In this document: piece by piece, positions 1-11,374 of the stretch | Layout of the letters: the number at the start of each line of letters is the position of its first letter | Numbering within the stretch: the stretch's first letter is position 1 | DNA from: Pseudeuparius sepicola | Lineage: Eukaryota; Arthropoda; Insecta; Coleoptera; Anthribidae | Length of the DNA stretch: 64,000 nucleotides | Direction: 5' to 3' | NCBI GenBank assembly: GCA_963920635.1 | Contig: OY987306.1 | Location: 11,240,001 to 11,304,000, forward strand | Translations under genes and position numbers: made by a program | The notes under the pieces: generated by a model | Told to the model about the DNA's origin: nothing | Databases searched by the model: none | Seen by the model: the letters and a program-made list of their open reading frames with translations, nothing else

Positions 1-262
1 AAGTCGCAAAAAAAATCCAATTCGAAGGATTTTTCCAGGGTTGCTTGGGGACTGTCTACTCTCCTGAGTGTACAACCAAAAGATTACACTCGAACTCTTG
101 GTACCAATTTAGGGTGGTTTCGTAAAAAATATGGGTGGTTTCCTAAACATTTTTTTAGAGCAAAATGACTAATAAAAGTTGTAAGGGATCAAAGTATGAA
201 CAACTTTTCCTCATAAACTTTTCTGTATCTCTAATACATAACGAGTTACAGCGCATTACTTT

Positions 263-560
263 TATGACAAAAATTCCGCACGCTGCAGGGGTAGACTTGT
301 AAAACATTTTTTTACAAAAAAAATGACCATAATAAAAGTTTTACAGGATGAATTTTTAAACAACTTTTTCTTCTAAACTTTTTTGTGTCTCCAATACTTA
401 CTGATTTACAGGGAATTATATTTTTTTATTAATTTTTGTGATATACCTAAAGCTCTGTAAATCATTAAGAAGTTCATCCTCGAAAACTTTTATTCAGGTC
501 ATTTTTCTGTAAAAAAATGTTTATAAGACCACATCTGCAGCGTGAGGAATTTTTGTCATA
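263..560. mobile_element. Palindromic MITE nested in left arm
   Basis: TATGACAAAAATTCCGCACG at 263 is mirrored by a diverged copy ending at 560. The arms fold around a centre near 425, giving a nearly full-length hairpin of about 300 bp. It is present only in the left arm of the surrounding element and absent from the equivalent place in the right arm near 4240, so it inserted after that element formed. It is non-coding. Confidence 0.7.
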
Positions 561-1842
561 TACAGGGTGCCCAACTTTATAACTGTACAAATCCGTAAAA
601 TCTTCATTTTTTGAGACAAAAGCCTAAACTTTTTTTTGTTTGAAAAGCCTTCAAAAACCGTTTCTTTTGGCCTACCTTTCATTTTCAAAATAAAAATCCG
701 CAGGGCCGGCTCTGATTTTTTTATGCCTCCGATTTTCACGAAAACCATTTAGCGATTTTTTTTATTTAAAATCTGACCCCACAGCGTTAATCAGAACACC
801 CCACAACCCCTATATACTAAATTTGAATAACAAATATACAGGGAGTTCCATTCTGCAGGGTGTCAAAGTTGAGCAAAATAGGAATTTTAAAGGCATCTGC
901 CAAGTCAAGTGTGCCATGGAATCCCCTCAAAACAGTTGAATGGTCAATAGAACCACCCAAGGTGTTGGGGGTACAAAGGTCCAATACAAAATATACAGAG
1001 TACCTATTCGTATTTGTGCCATCTCAAATTACTGCATTTTTGGGACTTTATACGGGTCAAAAATCGAGCACATCAAAGCCGCTCCACACACTATAAACGA
1101 ACTAAATCTAAAAAATACAGAAACCTGTCAGCCAGTAAATCCATGTCAGTCAAGGTGGCTGGTGTGCCACAACAGGAAACGCACAGAAAATGTATCATCT
1201 TAGACAGTGAATTTGTTGAGATAGGTCCAATAATTTAATTTTTTTTTATTTGTTAGTTGGCATTTTGTAAAGAAATGCATTATTTTTGGGTTTATCAATA
1301 TTTTTCAATGATTCCAGAGTACTCTCTTGATCCGTATAAGTTTCATAAAATTTTAGAATTTTGAGACGGCTCAGAGAAAAATACCCTGTATATTTTTGTA
1401 GTAAATCTTTTCACACCAACATTTTGAGTGGTCCTGTTGAACATTCGACTGTTTTGAAGGGATTCCACACTGAAAGAATTACTTTGCTACGGTTAGTAAG
1501 AACTCAATTACCTCAGCAAAATATCTGCATTAAATAAGCGCCGAGTGAGTTACTTTGCTACCGCAGCAAAGAACGCTTTGCTAAAGACAACTCAATTGCA
1601 GTAAGTAAGCAGATTTGTTGAAAATCACTATGCTGTGATAATTCAACCCTTGTATTAAGGCAAGTGAGTCAGCTCGCTAACCACAAGTGAGTTGCTTAGC
1701 TACCATAGCAAATAATTTAATTGTGCGGTTATGTAGGTAGGTATTGTTGCTGTAATTGAATCAGCTCATTAATGACAATTAAGCTGCCCACTAGCCACAA
1801 GTGAGTTGCTTACCTACCATGGCAAAAAATTCATTTGTTGCC

Positions 1843-2278
1843 GGCGTCTTTAAAGGTATACGTAAAAATTAATATCTTCAAACTTAATGTCCGCTTGGTA
1901 GCACATTATTGTTATATTATACATAATCTGCATCCTGTCAAAAGTGTAAAACAGCGCAGCCAGATTTTTTGTTTTTCCTGTAGTTTTCCCATTTCATGTT
2001 TTTTAATAACATGTTGTTCACGCGGCAACCCCCTATAGGTTTCTTCTACACCTAGCCAAGTAATAAGAATATATTAAGTAGGGATTTGTAGTGAATGACT
2101 CAACATGTTATAAAGAAAACGTATGAAATGGTAAAAACTACAGGAAAAACAAAAAATCTGGCTGCGCTGTTTTATACTTTTGACAGGATGCCAGATTATG
2201 TATAATATAATGATAATGTGCTACCAAGCGGACATTAAGTATGAAAATATTAATTTTTACGTACCTTCAAAGACGGCA
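1843..2278. repeat. Internal inverted repeat, about 170-bp arms
   Basis: Arm 1843-2010 is mirrored by 2104-2278 (for example CTGGCTGCGCTGTTTTA against its reverse complement), leaving a roughly 90-bp unpaired centre. It lies just left of the pogo-like element. It may be a separate palindromic MITE or part of the inner element. No coding potential was recognised. Confidence 0.65.
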
Positions 2279-2336
2279 ATGTTCCCGGAAAACAATGATG
2301 CCAGAGCAGTCTAGGTCTATATGTAGACGATCAGTA

Positions 2337-3470
2337 GGGGAAAGTGGGGCAAAGCGGAACGAGGGGCAAAGCGGAATTGTGTGTATCGTGTAGCGCCATC
2401 TAGAAGGCAGTAGCAAAAATATGTGCCCTAGAGCACGCTAGTTATATTCTAGAAAGTGCAGACTCATTCCTTTAACGGTTTAGGCAATATGGCCGAAAAT
2501 GTCAAAACAAGTGAAAATCGGTTAATCTCCGGCAACGTAATTTTTGTGTTTGGAAACTACTGCGTTCTTTTTTTTTTTAATTCGTGCTAGACAGTTAGAA
2601 GGTAAGGTGTTGGCTATGTTTTGCAAAATATCAGAAGTCAGTCATTTATCGCATTTTTGTCACATATCAAATTTTCGTAAAAAAAGAAGATTGGGGCAAA
2701 GTGGAATGGCACACCAATGTTGCATTCCACTTTGCCCCACCTGCTACTTTTTTGTAATTTACTAAATAAAAACGAAAGTAATGGTTTTGGACTGCTGTGC
2801 TTACTTCAAGCCCATATTACTATGAACTGCAAGAAAAAAACAAAGCTACCCCCAAGGGTTCGGTAAGTGCTGTAAAAAAAATATGGCAAAGAAAAATGTA
2901 TTTAAAAATAAAACTAAACCAAAAAAAGAAGCTAATACGGAAGAGTAAGCAGTTGGAAGAAAAGCTAGACTTAAGTGACGATAATGATGATACTCAGTGC
3001 ATAATTTGTAGAGGATACTTTCTACAATCTAAACCAGATGAAGGGTGGCTATCGTGTAGCAGGTGCAAAAATTGGGCCCACAAGGAATGCAGATTCGGAA
3101 AATCTCTTTGTTTGTGACTTTTGTGAATAATCACTTAGCCTAGTTTTCAGATGTTTATTTTATCTATGCAATAGATATTATGTGACACTAATATATTTTT
3201 TGTCTATTGTAAGACAATATACTACATGTTCCACTTTGCCCCACTACACGTTCCGCTTTGCCCCCTCTGTGGGGCAAAGTGAAACATATGCAGCACATTT
3301 TCCAAATGGCGTTTAGAAAAAAATCCTTGACGATGGACATCAGAAATCAAGGTCATCTTTTTGTATCATATTAAACTTCTAGTACATACATTTCTCACAG
3401 TATTTTTATTTATTATATAAGAATTTTAAGCAAAAAACGAAAATCCGTTCCGCTTTGCCCCACTTTCCCC
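2337..3470 (+). mobile_element. Pogo/Tigger-like element with TA target duplication
   Basis: The ends are GGGGAAAGTGGGGCAAAGCG and its inverse, flanked on both sides by TA (2335-2336 and 3471-3472), as expected for the Tc1/mariner/pogo superfamily. The motif GGGGCAAAGTGGAA or its inverse recurs internally near 2695-2737 and 3231-3290, giving several extra copies of the terminal motif. The 1134-bp body keeps only the C-terminal end of a transposase gene, so the element is an internally deleted, non-autonomous derivative. Confidence 0.8.
2797..3130 (+). pseudogene. C-terminal zinc-binding end of a pogo-type (DDE_1) transposase
   Basis: The plus-strand frame shows a lysine-rich segment followed by a cysteine/histidine cluster: CIIC, then CSRC, then WAHKEC. 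This matches the PHD/RING-like tail common at the C terminus of insect pogo/Tigger transposases. The open frame ends at 3117, but the next frame reads the expected final FVCDFCE and stops at 3130. A small indel near 3088-3092 therefore broke the gene. The CENP-B-like DNA-binding domain and the DDE catalytic core are missing, so no activity is possible. There is no genuine start codon. Confidence 0.75.
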
Positions 3471-4687
3471 TATGATCATCACGGACCAACAACTGCGCGA
3501 CGACTGCGGCGGGGCCGCCTGGCGGGCTCAGGCTTGCCGGCTAGCGCAGGCGCATTTGCAACTCGCCGTTAATTTTAGCAAAGCAACTCACTTGTTGTAA
3601 GTGAGGGCTTGCTAGTCACAAATGAGCAGTTGAATTACCACAGCTGAGTGCATTGCAGCAGACTGCACTCACCTGTGGTAACTAAAGGACTGGCTTCAGT
3701 AAGTGGCTTCAGTAAGTGGGCTAACCAAAAGACATTTCTAGTGACCCATCCACATAACCGCAAGTAAAAATTTTGCTGTGGCAGCGAAGAAGTTTTAGCA
3801 AAACATGTTTACTTGCCACAGCATTTTTTTGCTATGACAGCATAATATCTACTTACCGCAGCAAAAAATCTTAGCAAAGCAACTCACTTGGCGGAATTCT
3901 TTCAGTGCATGTCTTTAAAATTCCTATTTTGCTCAACTTTGACACCCTACAGAATGGAACTCTCTGTATATTTTTTGTTCAAATTTGGTATATGGGGGTT
4001 TTTGGGTGTTCTGGTTAACGCTATGGGGTCAGATTTTAAATAAAAAAATCGCTAAATGGTTTTCGTGAAAATCGGGGGAATAAAAAAATCGCAGCCGACC
4101 CTGGATTTGTATTTTGAAAATGACAGGAAGGTCAAAAGACGCGGTTTTTGAACGCCTTTCAAACAAAAAAAAGTTTAGGTGATTATCTCCAAAAATGAAG
4201 ATTTTACGGATTTGTACAATTTTAAAGTTGTATGCGCTGTAACTCGTTATGTACCTATTAGAGATACAAAAAAGGAATTATGAAAAAAGTTACCTTGATC
4301 CCCTATAACTTTTATTAGGGTCATTTTGCTCTAAAAACTGTTTAGGAAACCGCACCCATATTATTTAGGAAACCACCCTATAGCGCAAATCGTACCAGGA
4401 TTCCAGTGTGATCTTTTCGTTGGACACTCGGGAGGCAGTCCCCAAGCAACCCTGGAAAAATTATCCTGTTTTTTTGCAAAACTGACATGTTTATTGGACT
4501 ATTCGTCGCATTTTACAAATCTCAAATTTGCTTTTGAGTTATTACTTATTACTTACAACGAAACTCTATTTCTATTTTTGCCGAAGTTCTGTTTGTGTGA
4601 GCTTCGTAATAACACTGTGGTAGTAATAATCCATTTAGTAGGTCTGTTCGGTATCATAAAAAGTAGGTAAGTACATAAAATTTAGAT

Positions 4688-4906
4688 TCAGGCTGACTTC
4701 CCGTCCATCAATTTACCCAAAAATATATTTTCATTAAAATACTCCATCCATAAAACATAAGGCTGCTTCATTTCGCCTTCGGTGTCGGTATCCAGGCCCC
4801 ATAAAAAGAATAAATATCTATATAGGGGTCTCTTCTCTTGACCTCGAACGACTGTATTGGCCATCAGATTGTTATTTACTTTATACGGCTCATTAAACTC
4901 TACCAT
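4688..4906 (-). CDS. Possible exon, unrecognised protein
   Basis: A 72-codon minus-strand frame with balanced composition, including RPLYRYLFFLWG and QPYVLWMEYFNENIF. It does not overlap any repeat I identified. The stretch just upstream on the minus strand has an AG that could act as a splice acceptor (GGTAG near 4902). I do not recognise the family. It could be a terminal exon of a host gene, a decayed fragment or chance. The other candidate, at 5518-5899, is on the same strand and could belong to the same gene. Confidence 0.2.
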   Translation of the reverse strand: MVEFNEPYKVNNNLMANTVVRGQEKRPLYRYLFFLWGLDTDTEGEMKQPYVLWMEYFNENIFLGKLMDGKSA

Positions 4907-5517
4907 TGTCGAGTGCAGATAATACTTATTGGAACATAGAAGCGGTAAAAAGTATTTTCAAGAAATAGCCGTGCTAAATTTAGTGTAAAATTGTTAACTG
5001 GGAGAAATATTGTTTAAAACGACAAAAATGCTCAAAGATGGTCGCAGAAACCGATTTAGAAAGAAAATTCAAACTTCAATTTATTTTATTATGTTTTCCC
5101 TATATACTTAAGGATAACTTTTTCATGTTGCCCAAATACTAGTATAAAAGAAATATAAAAAAGTGGGCCTTGTAGATACTACTCTCATCTCGAGACTTCC
5201 TATGATAACTAAAACAGGACCGATATAACATCATATTTGCGACAGCCTACTCTATAAACTATACTGTCAGTGTGTTTCCTGACTGAAAGCACAAAAAAAA
5301 TTAAGTTTGCTATTTAGTTTATTAATGTATTATTAAACAGAAAATATTGCTCGGCAACAGAAAACTCCTGAATGAAATCTCTCGAAATAACTTTCCCTAC
5401 ATTAAAAAAATCATACCAGTTCCTAGATTACAATATATTTGATAATAACAAAGAAGACAGAATACAGAGAGCTCGTCTTGTCAATTAAATATGTAACTGT
5501 GGGTCTTACCGTATTCC

Positions 5518-5899
5518 TCACTCAACGGTCTTACTTTTCTTTTTGCTGCTGATTTTAGAGGCGATTTGCGCGAAAATAGCGAAAGATACGAATTTTTGGA
5601 TTGACGGCAATCGACGCAGCATCCCAAAATGCACCGAAATAAGACCGGGCAGATCTACAGAAGATACAATGACAAAACCTTTGAATAAAAAATCCCGAGG
5701 AGTCAAAACTCTATGTATAGTAAGTATAAAATACGTGAGACGGAAATCGCACTGAATAGTAACCAAGTTTTGACACAATATTTTTATATCTGAGACGGTG
5801 ATAGGGGAAATGTGGTATTTAGAGAGTTTTCGAGTTATTTTGCTTAGCTGTGCGGCTTGTGGCACTCCCTGACCGCCGAAACTAAAATGCATTCGCTGT
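5518..5899 (-). CDS. Possible exon, unrecognised protein
   Basis: A minus-strand frame of 124 codons preceded by CTACAG (possible acceptor, about 5895-5900) and followed by a GTAAGA donor-like site at about 5504-5509. The frame stops at 5518, just before that donor, so either this is a terminal exon or the arrangement is fortuitous. The C-terminal end is lysine/serine-rich. No domain was recognised. Confidence 0.18.
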
Positions 5900-6092
5900 A
5901 GGTACTTACTTCATAGTTAGTTTATAATCTAAACAATATACTACTTACCTATCGGAAGTGCGAAAATTTAGCTCAATATCTTAATAATATCGATGCATTT
6001 CGAAAATAATTAGCGTACAAGTTGGAGACAGCTGTCACTAAGGAGCCTTCTGTTGCGAATGTATTTTTTCTGATTATTCTTAAATAAAAATA

Positions 6093-6780
6093 TATACAGG
6101 GTGTTCCTTAAAGACATGCTAATACTTAACGGGGTTATTCTTGGGCCCATTTTAAGAAAAAAACTTCATATGAACATATGTCGTAAACGTCCTAACTTTT
6201 GAGATACAGGGCGTTAAATTTCATTTTTTTAAATTGAATTTTAGCTACATCTCCCGAAATAATCAAGCTGCTGAACTGAAATTTGGCACTGCTATGTTTT
6301 TGGGGATGGAGAATAAGCTGAAAATGTCAATTTCACCGTATCTCACAGAGGGCGCCACTTGCGCTGTTTTTTTATCACGCTTTTACGCGTAACTTTTTTG
6401 AGGTTATCTTTTTGGTCCTGCAGGTCCATCATTTTAGTGCATCTTTTCATTCTGCAAGAAAAAGGTACTCTTGTTTCATAACGATAAAATCAACCGTTTG
6501 CTTTGAAATTGCCAAAAGGTTCTCCAAAACACCTGTTGACTTCAATATTCGAAACATAAAATTTTCACCTACCACCTTCAAGTGTGCCAAATTTCAGTTC
6601 AGCAACTTGATTATTTCGGGAGATGTAGCCAAAATTCAATTTAAAAAAATGAACTTTAACGCCCTGTATCTCAAAAGTTAGGACGTTTACGACATACGTT
6701 CATATGAAGTTTTTTTCTTAAAATGGGCCCAAGAATAACCCCCTTAAGTATTAGCATGTCATTAAGGAACACCCTGTATA
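6093..6780. mobile_element. Palindromic MITE, TATACAGGGTGTTCC ends
   Basis: TATACAGGGTGTTCCTTAA at the left end is mirrored at 6780. The inverted arms are about 180-bp long and strongly conserved, including GGGCCCATTTTAAGAAAAAA and its inverse. ACAGGGTG ends abutting TA are typical of mariner-related non-autonomous elements in insects. The centre (about 6390-6590) holds a block with GTCCATCATTT that is shared with the elements at 20403-21462 and near 37650-37800. Confidence 0.8.
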
Positions 6781-7434
6781 ATGAATAAATACTTCTATAG
6801 CGGGTGCAACGTGGATTCCTTCGCATTTTGCCTTACGTAAATGCAGCACTGAAAAAGTTAGTTAATTTCTGACTTTAGGTGCTTCCAACTTAAAATCGGC
6901 ACCCCGGTATTTCTCAGTTTCATGAAAATATGGGCAAAATTCACATTGCATCTGCCTCTGATCTTGAAATCATTATAATGTTTGAGATAATTTTGGTGCT
7001 ATTTATTTTTCTGGAAAAATATATGTTTTATATTTATATAGACCAACCATTTACATACATTTTGGTTATAGGAACACAATAAAACGAATAAAATAGTAAA
7101 TAAAAAAACCTTTTTAAAAACAATCTTTTATTTAAGCGATGTACTAAAACGAATAAAGTAAGTTTATTATTCAAATATTAAAATTTATGTTGAATTGTTT
7201 ATTTTCAAAAAGCTTGTTGCGCGAATTGTAAAGAAAATACAAACTTCAGCAAGTATAGTATAAACGCTTGGCGGCGTTTGCTTTGTAAAACATGACCTAG
7301 TCATAGGCGGCGCGCGGCCCTTAATAATATTATATAAATTTTATTTAAATGCTCTAAAAATGAATAAAATAAACTTTGAAATAATTAAGACCAAAGCAAA
7401 CCAATAATTTTGTTACACACAAAAATCATATATA
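6781..7434. other. No recognisable feature
   Basis: AT-rich sequence with several AATAAA-like strings and no inverted repeats, coding frames or RNA genes that I can support. Confidence 0.5.
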
Positions 7435-7640
7435 CTTACACAAAACCAAAATCCGTAAAACAAAGCGCAAACCTTATTTCCGTGCACGGCACTGGTTATA
7501 CTGGCCGAACTGGCCCACATCAACATTTGCTTCGTGGATCTCCGAAACGCCGACCAATCAAATCGCTACGCTCGCTTTCTTATTGGCTGCCTCCTTGACT
7601 AAGTCAACGCCGACCGCATAAAAAACTTTGAATTTTATAC
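7435..7640. repeat. Dispersed repeat A, copy 1
   Basis: The block from ACACAAAACCAAAATCCGTA to the GCATAAAAA stretch recurs almost unchanged in direct orientation at 28833-29030. Its final part (GCATAAAAAC then TTTGAATTTTATACT) recurs again near 39968. It includes a moderately GC-rich segment with CCGACCAATCAAATCGC. It may be a promoter-derived piece of a larger transposon. No protein frame was recognised. Confidence 0.7.
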
Positions 7641-7916
7641 TTGCTTATCAATCAATCACTATCCAATAAAATTAACTACTTTTATGTACATTTAGTACAT
7701 GGTTTAAATAAAAGCTTGTTTTTTAAAAGGATATTATTTTATTTTGTGCTTTTTAGTTAATATATCTAAATCTATCCTAGAAAGGGTGCAGACGAATGCT
7801 AACGACGCGCATCTCACCGGGCCATGCAGTGATGAGAACCGCTTTTGACAGCCATCTCTCGGAACTGCCACAGTCATCCAATCCATATTGAATTCAGAAT
7901 AACGTTATTCTGCTCG

Positions 7917-8205
7917 TCAAAGCCTTTCATTTGTTACCCATGTCAAGCAGGTTGTAAAGGAACAGGTAATCCGCCATCTTGGAGTTGCCGCCATATTAGA
8001 TTTAGTATGACGTCAAGCCCTTTCATTTGATATCAATATCAAAGGGGTTGTAAAGAAAAAAGGTAATCCGCCATATTGAATTTAATATGACGTTACCCAC
8101 CTTATCGTTTTATAATTGTCAAACCCTTTCATCTGATATTGATGTCAAGGGGTTGTAAAGGAAAAAGGTAATCCGCCATCTTGGAGCGGCGGCCATTTTG
8201 AACAA
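7917..8205. repeat. Three diverged tandem units, about 85-105 bp
   Basis: Each unit begins TCAAANCCTTTCAT, runs through a GGTTGTAAAG segment and then GGTAATCCGCCAT, with ATATGACGT in the first two. Units start near 7917, 8013 and 8119. They are diverged from one another, so the array is old. Non-coding. Confidence 0.7.
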
Positions 8206-8394
8206 ATTACAACACTGAGAGTACTAGATTGTATTTTCACCAGCATTACAAGTATGCGCATAATTTCGGCTCAATCGGTTGAGTCGAAATGGTTTAAAAT
8301 CCAGTTGCAAAATTTGAACCATTCATAACAACAGACGAACAAATCAAACAGGTACCTAATACTTAACATGTATGTATATATATGTGTGTATGTA

Positions 8395-9795
8395 TATACT
8401 GTGTTCCGGATAAGAATGAACAGCATGGGGATATTGCAAACGGTGAGAGATAGAGCAACGGTTAAATGGGGAAAAAGTTGCGCAATTTTGAGGTCAATAA
8501 AATGGCATAAACAGATTTGTAATATCTTTTTTCGTTTTTGAGTTATTTTGAAAAAGTAAAATTTTGCGTTTTCGATTTTATTTTTTTTAAGAAAAAAAAA
8601 AAAAAAGAAAAACACTTTCTTATGGCACTTTTTAACGGGCTTTAAGATGGCGTTTTTAGATTTGTTCTACAACGTTTCGTTTTTGAGAAACCATCTTCCA
8701 CTTAATTTTTTTAAATACGGACCTTGACCTTTTTTGCAGATTTTGAAAGCATTTTTCATTGCAAATACCATGATGTATGACACGAAATATTTTTAAAATG
8801 TTTTGAGACAATCATACTGAAAATTCCTTTTTTTCAATTCATTTTTTTCTATTGCGGCCCTGTATTTAATAATAATAAGTCTAAATATTAATTTGACAAC
8901 AATTTAACTCACAGTTTATTTTTTCTTCGAAAACTTAATATTTTTAAATACGGCCCTGTCTGGTAAGTGTTTTCCTCTGTTGTTGTACAGCAAACAGTGT
9001 CGCCTTGTGTTTTGGAGTAAATTCTTCGCTCGGCCTCTACACTATTTCTGTGACACAAGATATAAGATTCTGACATGTTAAATTTGTCGTCATTTGAAAA
9101 AGCACCCCTTCATTTCTAATGATACTAATTGTTAACTAAATGATACAGTGGGAGTTATAACAAATGACAAGGGGTTGGTTTCGTTGTTTCAAAGCCTTCT
9201 AGGTGGAGGATTTTTATTTATTTTTTATTATCGTATGTAGTCTTTGCTGTCCTTTTTTAGTTCTCCAATTGAAAGATAAGTTGTAAGTTAAATTTTTGAC
9301 AATACTGATTAATATTTACACTTCTTATTATTAAATACAGGGCCGCATTAGAAAAAAATGACTGAAAAAAAAAGAATTTTCAGTATAATTGTCTCAAAAC
9401 ATTTAAAAAATACTTCGTGCCATACATCATGGTATTTGCAATGAAAAGTGCTTTCAAAATCTGCAAAAAAAAATCCAGGTACGTATTTAAAAAAAGTTAA
9501 AGATGGTTTCTCAAAAACGAAACGTTGTAGAACAAATCTAAAAACGCCGTCTTAAAACCCGTTAAAAAGTGCCATAAGAAAGTGTTTTTTTTTCTATCTG
9601 TGATAACAACTTAAGAAAAAAATAAAATTTTACTTTTTTCTAAATAACTCAAAAACGAAGAAAGATATTAGAAATCTGTTTATGCCATTTTATTGACCTC
9701 AAAATTGCGCAACTTTTCCCCATTAACCGTTGCTCTATCTCTCACCGTTTGCAATATCCCCATGCTGTTCATTCTTATCCGGGACACAGTGTATA
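8395..9795. mobile_element. Long-inverted-repeat element, TATACTGTGT ends
   Basis: The left arm (about 8395-8880) is mirrored by the right arm (about 9340-9795). The ends read TATACTGTGTTCCGGATAAG and the inverse of TATACACTGTGTCCCGGATA. Arms of about 460-480 bp flank a roughly 450-bp centre with no recognisable gene. A second, 5'-truncated copy of the same family lies at 25566-26704. The flanks are (TATG)n-like, so the exact target duplication is hard to read. Confidence 0.8.
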
Positions 9796-10788
9796 TGTAT
9801 GTATATATATGTATGTTGTTTATACAATGTCTGGCAGAAAGTACGCAGTAAGTATACGAGATTTCTTTTTATTTTACCTACATTTATCAGAAAATTTTAT
9901 TCTTGATAAAAGTTTGTACATTTCTGAAAACTCAAAACGCGGTACCTACTCAAAATTTTAATATCTCATTTCGTATACGGAGGAGGTTCGAAAATATGAA
10001 TATGGATCGAGAGTAAAGTACACCTATTTTTAATTTTACAGAAAACATGTACGAGTATTGTGAAAAGTTGTTTAGGGTTAAAAGATAAGTTCAAGTTTCT
10101 ATATGTAGCGCGTTTTTAGTTTTATAAACTATTAATTTTATTTTTTAACATTATAATCTTAAATAAACTTAAAGTTTTACGGATCTAGAGTAGGTATTTC
10201 AGGGACTTTTATATCCAAACAAATAAAGTATTCTTACTGTGCCATGCATATTTTAAAGTTATTGCTTTTTGATAAAAAGAATTCTCAGCTCTACATACAC
10301 CAATCTTACACTGTCACAATCATGACACTTTATTTGGACATTTGTTTAGGTTATACAAGTACAGAAGAATCTTATAATATGAGATATTGTGTTTTTTACA
10401 AGTTACCACTAGGGGCCCTAGAGTTGTGCACAATATCAAATTATACACTATTTTCAATTAAAGTGAAAAATATACTAGTAAGTAAGAAATTTATTCGTTT
10501 TAGATTGAAAGTTAGTTGACTGATGACCGTATTATTTTTTATATGATTACATATGATTACAATGACATGTACTTACTACTTTGTAAACAAAAAAACCCTT
10601 GCAATGAGTATACCTGCAGGTTATTTTTTGTATTACTTGCATTATATTTTTTTACAATTTTAATCCAGTTTTTGTTTCATCTGTTGACCAAGGAATAATA
10701 ATGAAATATTACACCTACCTATGTCCTATGTACCCAATTAGAAACCAAGAGGGTTGATGTTTTAGTGACATATGAAGCAAAGGATAAT
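9796..10788. other. No recognisable feature
   Basis: Low-complexity AT-rich DNA. Short open frames here have no recognisable domain and lack supporting splice or promoter context. Confidence 0.5.
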
Positions 10789-10868
10789 AATCCGCCGGAT
10801 TCGAACCTGGGACTCCTAATAGGACCGTAAGCACTTTTGAACTAACTAACTAAGCTACCGGAGCATCA
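10789..10868 (-). tRNA. tRNA-like pseudogene or SINE head
   Basis: On the minus strand a good A-box-like TAGCTTAGTTAG is followed 40-odd bases later by an exact B box GGTTCGAATCC (plus positions 10797-10807). The acceptor and T stems do not pair well and the anticodon region is a short palindrome (TCCTATTAGGA), so this is not a functional tRNA. A tRNA-derived SINE or an old tRNA pseudogene fits better. No clear A-rich tail was found. Confidence 0.5.
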
Positions 10869-11374
10869 TACTGAATATCAGAAATTGTACGTAGGTACCT
10901 ACGGCTATGGATAAGTCCACTTTTTGTCAAGATGGGACAGAGAGCTGTGGTTATCCTATAAGAAATCCAATTACAGTTCCTTCATTTTATCTTGATCAAG
11001 GTAAATGTGGGTGAGGCGAAAAACATCGTTGAGGAAGCCCAAAGGCCGGAAAGGGTTTAACCTACATTCAGGTGGGGTGAGATTGTCTATTTAGCATATC
11101 GGGGCAATTCGATAATTTATTATCTTGGGCGAATTGCGGCTTCTTGGTGATTTCATTAACATATTTTTAAATATATAAGAAGGAAAGAAAATGTCCTAAG
11201 TTTCGAAATCTTTTCTTAGAGAATTGTCTTCTGCAAATGCGAGCTTAAAATCCAGATTGCGAATTAATTGCCTAATAAGAGCCAATGAGTTTGAATTGAT
11301 AAAACATTAAATAAGAATAGACGTTGATTGTTACGTGTTTGTTGGTGGGAAACATTAGTGTCAAGATAGTGACA
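10869..11374. other. No recognisable feature
   Basis: AT-rich sequence; I see no gene, inverted repeat or RNA. Confidence 0.45.

Larger units (their letters stand above)
1468..3907. mobile_element. Inner element with CACTGAAAGAATT ends and subterminal repeats
   Basis: CACTGAAAGAATT at 1468-1480 is mirrored by AATTCTTTCAGTG at 3895-3907. The subterminal zones hold many copies of a motif around AAGTGAGTTGCTTAGCTA with nearby CATAGCAAA, for example at about 1684, 1798, 3575 (inverted) and 3870 (inverted). Dense subterminal motifs like these are typical of hAT-type non-autonomous elements. I did not find a clean target duplication, so the superfamily is unassigned. The interior was later invaded by the pogo-like element. 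Confidence 0.55.
1..4480. mobile_element. Nested palindromic transposon complex
   Basis: The first about 900 bases reappear inverted at about 3925-4465. Landmarks are CCAGGGTTGCTTGGGGACTG near base 40 mirrored near 4435-4455, and GTCAAAGTTGAGCAAAATAG near 868 mirrored near 3925-3945. The outer arms are diverged and carry indels, so this is an old long-terminal-inverted-repeat element. At least three younger elements sit inside it (263-560, 1468-3907, 2337-3470). The true left end may lie outside the window. No transposase matching the outer arms was recognised. Confidence 0.75.
4481..6092. other. Unassigned sequence between elements
   Basis: AT-rich single-copy-looking DNA with no palindromic structure that I can see. 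It contains two minus-strand open segments listed separately as possible exons. No RNA gene or promoter was recognised. Confidence 0.5.

Noticed and set aside
8271..8615. 114-codon minus-strand frame
   Set aside because: It starts in a poly-A/poly-T run and covers the inverted arm of a MITE; low-complexity composition.
10789..10868. Functional tRNA gene
   Set aside because: A good B box but poor acceptor and T-stem pairing and no credible anticodon loop; kept only as a tRNA-like repeat.
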